DNA of 32,845 bases from JBLKSS01 sp047607725 (GCF_047607725.1 NZ_JBLKSS010000125.1:1-32845); one strand, 5' to 3'. Shown: positions 25,813 through 32,845, counted from the stretch's first letter. Numbers and translations: made by a program. Notes: generated by a model not told the origin, from the sequence alone.

Positions 25813-26259
25813 CTATAACAGGGCGCCCCACTGCGCCGCCCAGGGGCAGGCCAGCGTTTCCGGCTCGGGATGCTCCTCGGCATCGATTTCCAGCGGATCA
25901 CCGACCCGCGTGGCCCCCTGCTCCTGCAATAGCGCGTCGAAAGCGTGTCCCGCGCCGCAAAAGGTATCATAACTGCTGTCGCCCAGCACGATAACGCCAT
26001 AGCGTAGCGCCGGCTGATGCCCCAGCTTATCTTTCACCTGCTGGAACAGCGGCACGATATTATCCGGCAACCCCCCTTGTCCGGTGGTGGAGGTAATGAT
26101 GAGGATTACCCGTTCAGCATACGCCTGCCATTGCTCTAAGCCACCGTCCTCGAACAGGGTTACCTGGTGCCCCTGCTCTGTTAGCACCAACTCCACTTCT
26201 TCAGCGGTTAACCGTGCGTTACCGTATACCGTACCGACAAAAATACCTATTTGCGCCAT
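25813..26259 (-). CDS. yqcA: Flavodoxin YqcA
   Basis: This is a short-chain flavodoxin binding FMN as a low-potential electron carrier; the cellular partner is not established. The ATG at 26259 gives MAQIGIFVGTVYGNARLTAE and 148 aa (E. coli YqcA 149); the frame to 26340 adds residues without family match. The FMN phosphate loop is GTVYGNARL near residues 9-17, followed by the isoalloxazine-contact loops TSTTGQGGLPDN near 60 and LGDSSYDTFCGAG near 95. The related MioC is less similar, and the position immediately after truC matches YqcA. The stop is followed by about 170 bases with no gene. Intact. Confidence 0.9.
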   Translation of the reverse strand: MAQIGIFVGTVYGNARLTAEEVELVLTEQGHQVTLFEDGGLEQWQAYAERVILIITSTTGQGGLPDNIVPLFQQVKDKLGHQPALRYGVIVLGDSSYDTFCGAGHAFDALLQEQGATRVGDPLEIDAEEHPEPETLACPWAAQWGALL

Positions 26260-26278
26260 GGCGCTCGACTCCCCTGAC

Positions 26279-27067
26279 CTACTGCGCTTGATGAAAGGCC
26301 TTATCCTGACCCAAAGGCCCGGCAAACTCAACCCTTTCATATGCAGGGAGAAGGCCGCGCCAGCCGAATTGGCGCGTCAGCTGTTGCCAGCTGTCGTCCC
26401 AACGGGCGTCAATGACTAGCGGTACGCCGGTGACCGGATGCGACAGCGCCAATCGGCAAGCGTGCAGCATCAGACGGCGACAGCCGAAGGCGGCGGCAAA
26501 GTCGCGGTTGTGGCGCAGATCACCATGGGTGGTATCGCCTATAATCGGATGGCGCAAATGCGCCATATGGCGGCGCAGCTGATGTTTGCGGCCGGTAAGG
26601 GGAGAGAGGGCCATCAGGCTGTAGCGGCTGCTGGGATAACTGCCAACGGCAACCGGCATCTCCACTCGCGCCAAAGCGTGATAATGGCTCTGCGCCGGCT
26701 GCGGCGCTTTCTCGGGATGGGCGAATTTGTCGGCGATTTTATCCAGTTCCGGCGTCAACGCATAGTCGATAAACCCTTCGCCTTCCAGATAGCCGCGGGT
26801 GACCGCCAGATAGTGCTTTTTCACCTCATGGCGCTCGAATTGCTGTGCCAGCCTGTGGGCCACGTCGCTTGACAGCGCCAGCAATAGGACGCCGGAGGTC
26901 GGGCGATCCAGCCGGTGCACCGTGAACACATGTTGCCCCAGCATGTCGCGCACCGTTTGCATGACCACCACTTTTTCCTTGCGATCCAGCCAACTGTGGT
27001 GCACCAGCCAGCCGGCCGGTTTATTGACCGCCACCAGGTATTGATCCTGGTAACATAGTTCAATCAT
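26279..27067 (-). CDS. truC: tRNA pseudouridine(65) synthase
   Basis: TruC converts U65 of tRNA-Ile1 and tRNA-Asp to pseudouridine. Starting at the ATG at 27067 (MIELCYQDQYLVAVNKPAGW) it has 262 aa (E. coli 260). The RluA-type catalytic motif HRLDRPTSGVLLL with its essential aspartate lies near residues 51-63, and GRKHQLRRHMAHLRHPIIGD near 180 is the second family signature. The start overlaps the yqcC stop by 8 bases, so translation is probably coupled, and yqcA follows 19 bases later. The frame extends upstream to 27145 inside yqcC; I reject that longer form. Intact. Confidence 0.93.
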   Translation of the reverse strand: MIELCYQDQYLVAVNKPAGWLVHHSWLDRKEKVVVMQTVRDMLGQHVFTVHRLDRPTSGVLLLALSSDVAHRLAQQFERHEVKKHYLAVTRGYLEGEGFIDYALTPELDKIADKFAHPEKAPQPAQSHYHALARVEMPVAVGSYPSSRYSLMALSPLTGRKHQLRRHMAHLRHPIIGDTTHGDLRHNRDFAAAFGCRRLMLHACRLALSHPVTGVPLVIDARWDDSWQQLTRQFGWRGLLPAYERVEFAGPLGQDKAFHQAQ

Positions 27068-27380
27068 GCGCTTCACCGCCAAGCAGGCTATCCAACTGGC
27101 GTAATTGCTGCAATAACGCCTGCGCCTCGGGCAGCGCCTCTTCAAAATACGGCGTCAGGGCGAAGCGTTGCGGTAATGGCGCGTCGCGATCCAGGAGCGC
27201 ATGCATACGCGGCAGCAAAATCCACTGCAGCCGCTGCTGCGCTTCCATCGTGTCAATGCAGAACGGCTCTACGCTGTCGAAGGCCGCGCGCGCCGGCGGC
27301 TGCGGCTGCCAAATCTCGGCGTCTCGCATCGCCTGCTCGATATCGAACAGCCGCTGACGAACCTGTTGATGTAACGTCAT
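27060..27380 (-). CDS. yqcC: YqcC family protein (DUF446)
   Basis: A small acidic-to-neutral soluble protein of 106 aa (E. coli YqcC 109) with no known function. Recognisable stretches are LHQQVRQRLFDIEQAM, DTMEAQQRLQWILLPRMHAL and PLPQRFALTPYFEEALPEAQ. It is predicted mostly helical by eye. It heads the yqcC-truC-yqcA unit, and the 8-base overlap with truC suggests one transcript. The order csrB-yqcC-truC-yqcA is that of E. coli. Intact. Confidence 0.9.
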   Translation of the reverse strand: MTLHQQVRQRLFDIEQAMRDAEIWQPQPPARAAFDSVEPFCIDTMEAQQRLQWILLPRMHALLDRDAPLPQRFALTPYFEEALPEAQALLQQLRQLDSLLGGEAHD

Positions 27381-27656
27381 CTGATCCTCCCGCGCCGCAG
27401 GACCCGTCGGCGCCGTCCATGCAAAACCGCAAAGAATATCATCAGAGCGGGGCCAGTGCTAATTATGGGCGTAAAACGGACAATAGAGGAAATGCCGTCT
27501 GCGTTGCGCAAACGATTTTATTGTCAAGAGTGATGATTTCTGTGCGATAGAAAACGGACACCCTCATCCCGCAGCGCTAGGCCTCTTTCGTGCAGGGATA
27601 ACGGTACGGCGGCGGTTGAGATTGGTCCTTTTTCCCGCCAGAGCAGTCCTGCGTCA

Positions 27657-27689
27657 AAGAAAAGGGGGTACTGTTTACACAGTACCCCC
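27657..27689 (-). terminator. csrB terminator
   Basis: GGGGGTACTGT (27664-27674), loop TTAC, and ACAGTACCCCC (27679-27689) form a perfect 11-bp stem. On the minus strand TTTTCTTT follows. It matches in position and shape the terminator of E. coli csrB. Confidence 0.93.
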
Positions 27690-28002
27690 GGTTCGTTTTA
27701 TAGCAATCCCGCTACATTTATGCTCCCTGCCTACCTCCATGACGCTTGTTATACTAGATAACATTGCAACAATCCGTGTCGGCAATACCCGTCCCTGCGC
27801 AACGCCTACGTTATCAAACGTATGTCCTTCAGCAATCCTTGCCTCGCCGGTGTTCCATTACCGGCTCACATTCTCCATCCTGGAGGTGTCCTGGGTATCA
27901 TCCTGAAACTTGCGGGCTTCTTCCTGAGGCTGAGGCCGGTCCTATGCTAACCCTCCTCGCGCTGTCCTTGCGGCGCAATCCTGGTCAGTGGGCTGTCCTT
28001 GC
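27657..28002 (-). ncRNA. csrB: CsrB small RNA (CsrA-sequestering)
   Basis: No protein is supported here. The minus strand carries about 17 GGA motifs, many as CAGGAT, CAGGAC or AAGGAC, including GGACACCTCCAGGATGGAGA, which matches E. coli csrB almost exactly. It ends in GCAGGGAGCATAAATGTAGC, then AACGAACCGGGGGTACTG and a hairpin terminator, again the csrB 3' end. CsrB binds many CsrA dimers and relieves CsrA control of carbon storage, motility and, in related bacteria, infection and symbiosis functions. The location between syd and yqcC is the E. coli csrB locus. The length, about 346 nt, compares with 369 nt. The 5' end is estimated from a -10-like TAAATT (28014-28009). Confidence 0.93.
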
Positions 28003-28185
28003 TTTACTAATTTAGTTGTTAATATCGCTTAATCTTTCGTTCCAAACAAGAGTAGTAATATATATTTATATAGCGACAGAAAAAGGGAAATGCTAATAAG
28101 TCGTTATATTACGTTGATCTTACTGGATTAATTAAATTTTTAGCTAAATTTAATCTTTTTAAACACAGTTATTTCCTACAGTTAT

Positions 28186-28203
28186 TGTAGTATATATCTT
28201 ACA
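28186..28203 (-). promoter_or_regulatory. UvrY/GacA-type binding palindrome upstream of csrB
   Basis: TGTAGTATATATCTTACA is an imperfect palindrome fitting the GacA/UvrY consensus TGTAAG-N6-CTTACA with two mismatches in the left half. It lies about 185 bases upstream of the estimated csrB start, the usual distance for BarA-UvrY activated Csr RNAs, and the interval 28020-28185 is strikingly AT-rich, as expected for bending and IHF or H-NS binding. The match suggests that csrB control by the BarA-UvrY pair is retained. Confidence 0.7.
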
Positions 28204-28229
28204 ATAGTTTGCATAAAAAGGTGCGGAAT

Positions 28230-28685
28230 TTACGCCGACAGCATCGGCCTCAGGCGGGTGAGGAAGCCGGCCAGATCGGCCGCTAGCACCTCGCGCCCTT
28301 TGCCGCCCACCTGCTCACGCAGTACCTGGCCGGTCAGGTTGCATAATGAAATTATAGTCAGTTCGGACGCGGTCGTGCCAATAAATAGCGTCGGTGTCTG
28401 GCGCAGCCGCTGTTGCATCAGCAAATGCCCTATCAGGTTTTCCTGCACGCGCACGAAATCGGACTCGCTCCAAACCTGTACCAGTTCGAGGGGTTCTCCC
28501 TCAAAGGCGGCCGGCATATCACCGGCGTACTGGCTGCAGTAATAGGCCTGCGCCGACGGCTGTAGCCACAAGGCAAGCGCCCGCTCGACGCCCGGCAGCG
28601 TCTGATCCGGCGCTGCCGGGCAGGGCTGACAGTAAACCGCGTCGCCGTCGCCACCGGCGACGCAGGGCGACGGTATGTCGGACAC
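28230..28685 (-). CDS. syd: SecY-interacting protein Syd, apparently lacking its normal start
   Basis: The frame shows PSPCVAGGDGDAVYCQP, YYCSQYAGDMPAAFEGEPLE, VQVWSESDFVRVQENLIGHL and TPTLFIGTTASELTIISLCN, which identify Syd, a peripheral membrane protein that binds SecY. The given start is the GTG at 28685, giving 151 aa, but homology continues upstream in frame (ALADFTARYVDDWRQ) to about 28787. There the expected initiator aligns with ATA at 28787-28785, with GGAG seven bases before it; no ATG, GTG or TTG precedes the conserved part. The full frame to 28787 would be about 185 aa (E. coli 181). So the gene either uses a non-canonical start or is a pseudogene making only a truncated product. 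Confidence 0.75.
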   Translation of the reverse strand: MSDIPSPCVAGGDGDAVYCQPCPAAPDQTLPGVERALALWLQPSAQAYYCSQYAGDMPAAFEGEPLELVQVWSESDFVRVQENLIGHLLMQQRLRQTPTLFIGTTASELTIISLCNLTGQVLREQVGGKGREVLAADLAGFLTRLRPMLSA

Positions 28686-28847
28686 CCCGTGGCTGACGGG
28701 TAAACCGCCGGTCGTTTGTCGCCAGTCATCTACATAGCGCGCGGTAAAATCCGCCAGCGCAGCGGCCGGGTCCCTATTCTCTCTTATTTTACTGCTCCGT
28801 GCGGTACACTACGCCTAGTGTATCAGTAAGGCCCCAAGGTAAACACC

Positions 28848-29693
28848 ATGACGCATTATGACCAACAGCATGCTTTGCAATCGCTGACACTGGTGAAACC
28901 CACTCCGTACCGCGAGCGCTATGATCCCTCGCTGCTCCAGGCGGTATCCCGTGCCCTCAACCGCGATCCGTTGGGGCTGCAGGCGGCGGCGCTCCCCTTT
29001 CATGGCGCCGATATCTGGACCCTGTACGAGCTCTCCTGGCTCAACGAGGCGGGCTTGCCGCAGGTGGCGATTGGCGAAATCGCCCTTAACGCCACCAGCG
29101 TAAATCTTATCGAATCCAAAAGTTTTAAACTGTACCTGAATAGTTTCAACCAGACCCACTTTCCCTCCCGCGAAGCGGTGCGCGACCGTCTCGTCGAAGA
29201 TCTCTCCCGCTGCGCCGACGGCGAGGTGGCGGTCACGCTGTGCGCGCTCGACGAGTTTACCGGCAGCCCGGTGCTGGGTTTTGACGGCGAATGCATCGAC
29301 GATCAACCTATCCGCATCGACGACTATACCTTTAGCAACCGCTGGCTTGAGGGCGCCGCCGGCGGACCCTCGGTGAGCGAAACGCTGGTTAGCCATCTGC
29401 TGAAGTCCAATTGTCTTATCACCCATCAGCCAGACTGGGGATCGGTACAAATCCGCTACCGGGGGGCGCGCATCGACCGCGAGGCGCTGTTGCGCTATCT
29501 CGTGTCTTTCCGTCAGCATAACGAGTTCCATGAGCAGTGCGTGGAGCGTATCTTCTGCGATCTGATGCAATTTTGCCGCCCGGATACCCTGTCGGTGTAT
29601 GCGCGCTATACCCGCCGCGGTGGATTGGATATCAACCCCTGGCGCAGTAATACGCACTTTTCGCCGGCAACCGGACGGCTTGCACGGCAATAA
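28848..29693 (+). CDS. queF: NADPH-dependent 7-cyano-7-deazaguanine reductase
   Basis: QueF reduces preQ0 to preQ1 in queuosine biosynthesis, a tRNA wobble modification. The product is 281 aa (E. coli 282), the bimodular YqcD type. The QueF motif ESKSFKLYLNSFNQTHFPS lies near residues 88-106, the nucleophilic cysteine is in LLKSNCLITHQPDWGS near 190, and FHEQCVERIFCDLMQFC and YTRRGGLDINPWRS close the C-terminus. The ATG at 28848 has an AAGG ribosome site. It is divergent from syd, as in E. coli. Intact. Confidence 0.97.
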   Translation: MTHYDQQHALQSLTLVKPTPYRERYDPSLLQAVSRALNRDPLGLQAAALPFHGADIWTLYELSWLNEAGLPQVAIGEIALNATSVNLIESKSFKLYLNSFNQTHFPSREAVRDRLVEDLSRCADGEVAVTLCALDEFTGSPVLGFDGECIDDQPIRIDDYTFSNRWLEGAAGGPSVSETLVSHLLKSNCLITHQPDWGSVQIRYRGARIDREALLRYLVSFRQHNEFHEQCVERIFCDLMQFCRPDTLSVYARYTRRGGLDINPWRSNTHFSPATGRLARQ

Positions 29694-29881
29694 TGCATTG
29701 CGGCGCGCAAAAATTGCCCCGCTCCGCGTGGCGAGGGTGGTAAAACCTCCCCACCGGCCTTACTGTTAGCGAGGACGGGCCTTCAGGTCATTGGGCAAGC
29801 GTTACGCGCCTCCGTTCCCCAGTGCTAGGCCAAAATGGGATTCTCATTTTGTTGTATGTACCGGCATGACAAGGAGCTATT

Positions 29882-31246
29882 TTGATTACGTATATCAGCC
29901 CGCTAGGCTCCATGGATTTATTGTCACAACTCGAAGTGGATATGCTCAAACGTACCGCCAGCAGCGATCTCTACCGGCTATTTCACAACTGTTCGCTGGC
30001 GATGCTCAATTCCGGGATCCAGACCGACAGCAGTAAAGAGCTGCTTGAGCGCTTTCAGGATTTTGATATTAACGTTCTGCGCCGCGAGCGCGGCGTGAAG
30101 TTGGAACTGGTGAACCCTCCGGAAGAAGCGTTTGTCGATGGCCGCATTATTCGCTCGCTGCAGGCCAACCTGTTTGCCGTATTGCGCGATATCCTGTTCG
30201 TTAACGGCCAAATCGCCAGCGCCGGGCGGCATCAACATCTCAATCTGGCCAACGCCTCCCACATCACCAATCTGGTGTTTTCCATCCTGCGCAACGCCCG
30301 GGCTCTATACGTGGGCGAGGCGCCGAATATGATTGTCTACTGGGGCGGGCATTCCATTAACGAAAACGAATATCGCTATGCGCGCGCCGTCGGCAATCAG
30401 CTTGGCCTGCGCGAGCTCAACATTTGCACCGGTTGCGGGCCGGGCGCGATGGAAGCCCCCATAAAGGGCGCTGCGGTTGGCCATGCCCAACAGCGTTATA
30501 ACGAGGGACGGTTTATCGGGATGACCGAACCCTCCATTATCGCCGCCGAACCGCCCAACGGCCTGGTGAACGAGCTGGTGATCATGCCGGATATCGAAAA
30601 ACGCCTCGAGACTTTTGTGCGCCTTGGCCACGGTATCATCATTTTCCCTGGCGGCGTCGGCACCGCGGAAGAGTTCCTGTATTTACTGGGCATCATGATG
30701 GATCCGGAAAACGCCGATCAGATGCTGCCGCTGGTGCTTACCGGACCGGAGGAGAGCGCCGACTATTTCCGCGTGCTGGACGAATTTATCGTCAGTACGC
30801 TCGGCCCCCAGGCCCGCCGCTATTATTCCATTATCATCGATGATGCCGCGGAAGTGGCCCGCCGGATGAAAAAGGCCATGCCGGAGGTCCAGGAAAACCG
30901 CCGCCGCAGCGGCGATGCTTACGGCTTCAACTGGTCATTGCGCATCGCCCATGATTTGCAGCATCCCTTCGAGTCCAGCCATGAAAATATGGCCAACCTC
31001 AATCTGCACCGCGAACAGCCGGCCGAACGCCTGGCGGCCGCGCTGCGCCGTGCCTTCTCCGGCATTGTCGCGGGCAACGTAAAGGAGTATGGCATTCACG
31101 CTATCGAGCAGTATGGACCTTATCAACTGCATGGCGATGCGGAAATCATGCGGCATATGGATACGCTGCTGCAGGGTTCCGTTGCCCAGCACCGGATGAA
31201 GCTGCCCGGCAGCGCCTACCTGCCCTGCTACGAAATCCGGATTTAA
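29882..31246 (+). CDS. ppnN: Pyrimidine/purine nucleotide 5'-monophosphate nucleosidase
   Basis: PpnN (YgdH) splits nucleotide monophosphates into base and ribose 5-phosphate and is stimulated by (p)ppGpp in E. coli. The product is 454 aa, the E. coli length. The start is TTG at 29882 (MITYISPLGSMDLLSQLEVD), preceded by AAGGAG about seven bases upstream; E. coli aligns to the same start. The LOG-type Rossmann core has CTGCGPGAMEAPIKGAAVGH near residue 180 and the signature FPGGVGTAEEFLYLLGI near 255. A C-terminal regulatory part begins DAYGFNWSLRIAHDLQ. It follows queF with a 188-base spacer. In E. coli sdaC and sdaB separate it from xni; here xni follows directly. Intact. Confidence 0.95.
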   Translation: MITYISPLGSMDLLSQLEVDMLKRTASSDLYRLFHNCSLAMLNSGIQTDSSKELLERFQDFDINVLRRERGVKLELVNPPEEAFVDGRIIRSLQANLFAVLRDILFVNGQIASAGRHQHLNLANASHITNLVFSILRNARALYVGEAPNMIVYWGGHSINENEYRYARAVGNQLGLRELNICTGCGPGAMEAPIKGAAVGHAQQRYNEGRFIGMTEPSIIAAEPPNGLVNELVIMPDIEKRLETFVRLGHGIIIFPGGVGTAEEFLYLLGIMMDPENADQMLPLVLTGPEESADYFRVLDEFIVSTLGPQARRYYSIIIDDAAEVARRMKKAMPEVQENRRRSGDAYGFNWSLRIAHDLQHPFESSHENMANLNLHREQPAERLAAALRRAFSGIVAGNVKEYGIHAIEQYGPYQLHGDAEIMRHMDTLLQGSVAQHRMKLPGSAYLPCYEIRI

Positions 31247-31254
31247 CGCTTACC

Positions 31255-31277
31255 GGCGCCGGCGGGAAGCCGGCGCC
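31255..31277 (+). terminator. Hairpin after ppnN, possible terminator
   Basis: GGCGCCGGC (31255-31263), loop GGGAA, and GCCGGCGCC (31269-31277) form a perfect 9-bp GC-only stem 8 bases past the ppnN stop. The following AGTGCTTTC is a poor U-run, so termination may be partial. Confidence 0.5.
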
Positions 31278-31334
31278 AGTGCTTTCACCGCGTGCGGGGC
31301 CGCCAGTCCTAATGGATAATCAGGATGGCACTCC

Positions 31335-32089
31335 ATGTCGGTACATTTGTTGATAGTTGACGCGCTGAATCTTATCCGCCACATTCATGCGGTGCAGGGC
31401 GCTTCCTGCCTGGCCGCCTGCGGGCACGCCCTGCGCCAGCTTATTCTGCACTGCCGCCCCAGCCATGCGGTGGCGGTGTTTGACGACGACGAGCGCCACG
31501 AAAGCTGGCGCCACCAGCAATTGCCGCAATATAAAAGCGGGCGCGCGCCGATGCCGGAAGATCTGCAGGTGCTGATGCAGGCCATTCGCGCCGAATTCAA
31601 CCGCGAGTCCGTCGCCTGTTGGCACGCCAGCGGCTATGAGGCGGGGACGATATTGCCGCGACGCTGGCATTCAAGGTGGCGGCAGGTGGGCATCAGGTGA
31701 CACTGGTATCCACCGATAAGGGCTATTGCCAGCTGCTTTCGCCGTCGATACAAATTCGGGACTACTTTCAAAAGCGCTGGCTGGATATACCCTTCGTGGC
31801 GCGTCATTTTGGCGTAGAGCCGCCGCAGTTGACCGATTTTTGGGGGTTAGCGGGAGTCAGCAGCAGCAAAATCCCGGGCGTTGCCGGTATCGGCCCCAAA
31901 AGCGCCGCGCAGCTGATAACCGAGGCAGGCACGCTGGACGCCCTCTACCAGCGGCTTGAGCGATTGCCGGAAAAATGGCGGCACAAGCTGGAACGTGACC
32001 GTGATCTGGCGTTTCTCTGCCGTCGGGTGGCTACGCTGGACACCGCCGTGACGCTGCAGGGAAATTTACAGCAGTTGCGGTTACGTTAG
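31335..32089 (+). pseudogene. xni: Flap endonuclease Xni (ExoIX), frameshifted
   Basis: The first frame (from ATG 31335) gives MSVHLLIVDALNLIRHIHAV and AVFDDDERHESWRHQQLPQY to SGYEA, then diverges and stops at 31700. A second frame restores AAGGHQVTLVSTDKGYCQLL and WGLAGVSSSKIPGVAGIGPK to NLQQLRLR, stop at 32087-32089. E. coli Xni has NEADDLAATLA at the join; here GAGGCGGGGACGATATT suggests two extra G at about 31641-31646 before GAC GAT. The shift falls at the acidic metal-binding EADD motif, so the product would lack the active site. Xni is a nonessential structure-specific nuclease. Full-length would be about 250 aa (E. coli 251). Confidence 0.88.
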
Positions 32090-32141
32090 CCGCCGCTTGA
32101 AAATAGCCGGTGGGCGACATTAGCCGCCGTTTGAGAATAGC
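32086..32141. repeat. Imperfect tandem repeat, period 34 bp, at the xni-peptidase junction
   Basis: TTAGCCGCCGYTTGARAATAGC occurs at 32086-32107 and 32120-32141 with two mismatches. The first copy contains the xni stop codon (32087-32089) and the second contains the stop of the original peptidase frame on the minus strand (32122-32120). This looks like a short duplication at the convergent gene ends. Confidence 0.75.
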
Positions 32142-32708
32142 AGCAGCGTCCCCGCCAGCGCGAGCCAGGGACCAAACGCCAGCGCCACCGCCGCACGCAT
32201 AAAATACACATTAGCCCTGCCGTTGCCGCCAGCAGCAGCAGCAGCAACGCACGCCAACCCAACCAGGCGCCTAGCGCCGCCAGCAGTTTAAAATCCCCCG
32301 CCCCAAGCCCGTGGTGGCGGCATACCAGCCGGTAACAACCGTTGACGCACCATAGCATCAGATAACCGGTCACAGCGCCACACACCGCATCCGGCAGGGG
32401 CACAAAGGTGGCGCCGAGGTTAAACAGCAGCCCTAACCACAGCAGCGACTGAGTGACAACGTCAGGCAACCGCAGGGTGGTGGCGTCCACCACCGCCAGC
32501 AGCAGCGCACTCGACAATAGCACCGCCCCCGCCAGCGCGGAATGCAGCACCAGCCCCGCCGTCAAACCGAGCAACAGCAGTAGCAGTTGCCAAAGCGGTG
32601 GCGTACAAACGACCGATAGGGCTCTTTCTACCGGCGTTCCCTCCGCGGGTCCGGCGACCCCTAACGTTCCCCAGCCCCGCCATGCGTCGCGCCATCCCGC
32701 CCCTAAGG
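32120..32708 (-). pseudogene. Prepilin peptidase (HopD/GspO type), truncated and frameshifted
   Basis: The minus strand encodes the second half of an A24-family prepilin peptidase: LLLAVVDATTLRLPDVVTQS with a conserved aspartate, SLLWLGLLFNLGA, TGYLMLWCVNGCYRLVCRHH and GLGAGDFKLLAALGAWLGWR, which holds the second catalytic aspartate (GxGDxK). After LLLLLLAATAGL the frame is lost in a GCT repeat near 32230; another frame then gives the family-like ending VYFMRAAVALAFGPWLALAG to LLLFSNGG and a stop at 32122-32120. The N-terminal methylase-like or first membrane part is missing, cut at the IS-like terminus at 32709, whose bases supply the apparent start MSPEQMIGYVG. The enzyme processes type IV or type II pseudopilins; this copy is dead. 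Confidence 0.8.
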
Positions 32709-32845
32709 TGCAGATTCCGACGTATCCGATCATCTGTTCCGGCGACATCCGATCAGTTATTCCGATATTTTCCGATCACCCATTCCAGTGATATTCGATC
32801 ACGTGTTCGCTCATCTTCTGACTCGGTTTTAGTCTATTTTTCCTG
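32709..32845. mobile_element. Second IS21-like terminus (partial, runs off the window)
   Basis: From TGCAGATTCCGACGTATCCG the plus strand repeats the pattern TCCGATCA-n-ATTCCG at about 21-23 base spacing (near 32725, 32748, 32774, 32796) and reaches CGCTCATCTTCTG at 32809-32821. The left-edge terminus, read on the opposite strand from 147, has the same layout and the same CGCTCATCTTCTG. The repeat units are more diverged here, so this may be the other end, or a different copy, of the same element type. No transposase gene is visible. Confidence 0.5.

Noticed and set aside
27616..28015. Small plus-strand open frames over the csrB region
   Set aside because: The conserved feature is the csrB RNA on the minus strand; the translations lack coding character and span the RNA terminator.
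28815..29690. 291-codon minus-strand frame opposite queF
   Set aside because: It is antisense to the intact queF gene and has no recognisable domain.
1..32845. CRISPR array, tRNA, rRNA, prophage, toxin-antitoxin or defence island
   Set aside because: I found no regularly spaced repeats with unique spacers and no recognisable gene or RNA of these classes; the regular repeats at the edges are diverged IS terminal units.

Overview
The window looks like chromosomal DNA of a gammaproteobacterium of the order Enterobacterales, most likely a Sodalis-type insect endosymbiont or a close relative. Nearly every gene reads as a close relative of its E. coli counterpart, and gene order matches two E. coli chromosomal segments. 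Scattered among intact essential genes are genes broken by single small lesions, and insertion-sequence termini face inward at both window edges. That pattern is typical of a recently host-restricted genome. The Sodalis assignment is inference; the order-level assignment is firm.

Region 1 (1-572): the inner part of an IS21-like terminus (1-147) abuts a 5' fragment of the lysine decarboxylase gene ldcC, which also carries an in-frame stop.

Region 2 (769-20326, minus strand): a long intact block of envelope and translation genes in the order rpsB, tsf, pyrH, frr, dxr, uppS, cdsA, rseP, bamA, skp, lpxD, fabZ, lpxA, lpxB, rnhB, dnaE, accA (direction of transcription). It covers lipid A synthesis, fatty acid initiation and elongation, isoprenoid and undecaprenyl carrier synthesis, phospholipid synthesis, outer membrane protein assembly, translation, and DNA polymerase III. 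Hairpin terminators follow rpsB, tsf and frr. All 17 genes are open.

Region 3 (20327-25638, plus strand): divergent from rpsB, after a t44-like rpsB leader, lie map, a frameshifted glnD, dapD and a C-terminally frameshifted yaeH (DUF3461).

Region 4 (25813-28787, minus strand): gene order jumps to a different E. coli neighbourhood: yqcA, truC, yqcC, then the CsrA-sequestering small RNA csrB (not an ORF) with its terminator and an upstream UvrY/GacA-type palindrome, then syd, which seems to have lost its start codon.

Region 5 (28848-32089, plus strand): queF, ppnN and a frameshifted xni. Region 6 (32120-32845): a doubly damaged prepilin peptidase gene on the minus strand, cut by a second IS21-like terminus.

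I found no CRISPR array, no tRNA or rRNA gene, and no unknown multi-gene system. The most informative content is the contrast between an untouched essential block and decaying neighbours, the retained csrB locus, and the paired IS termini.
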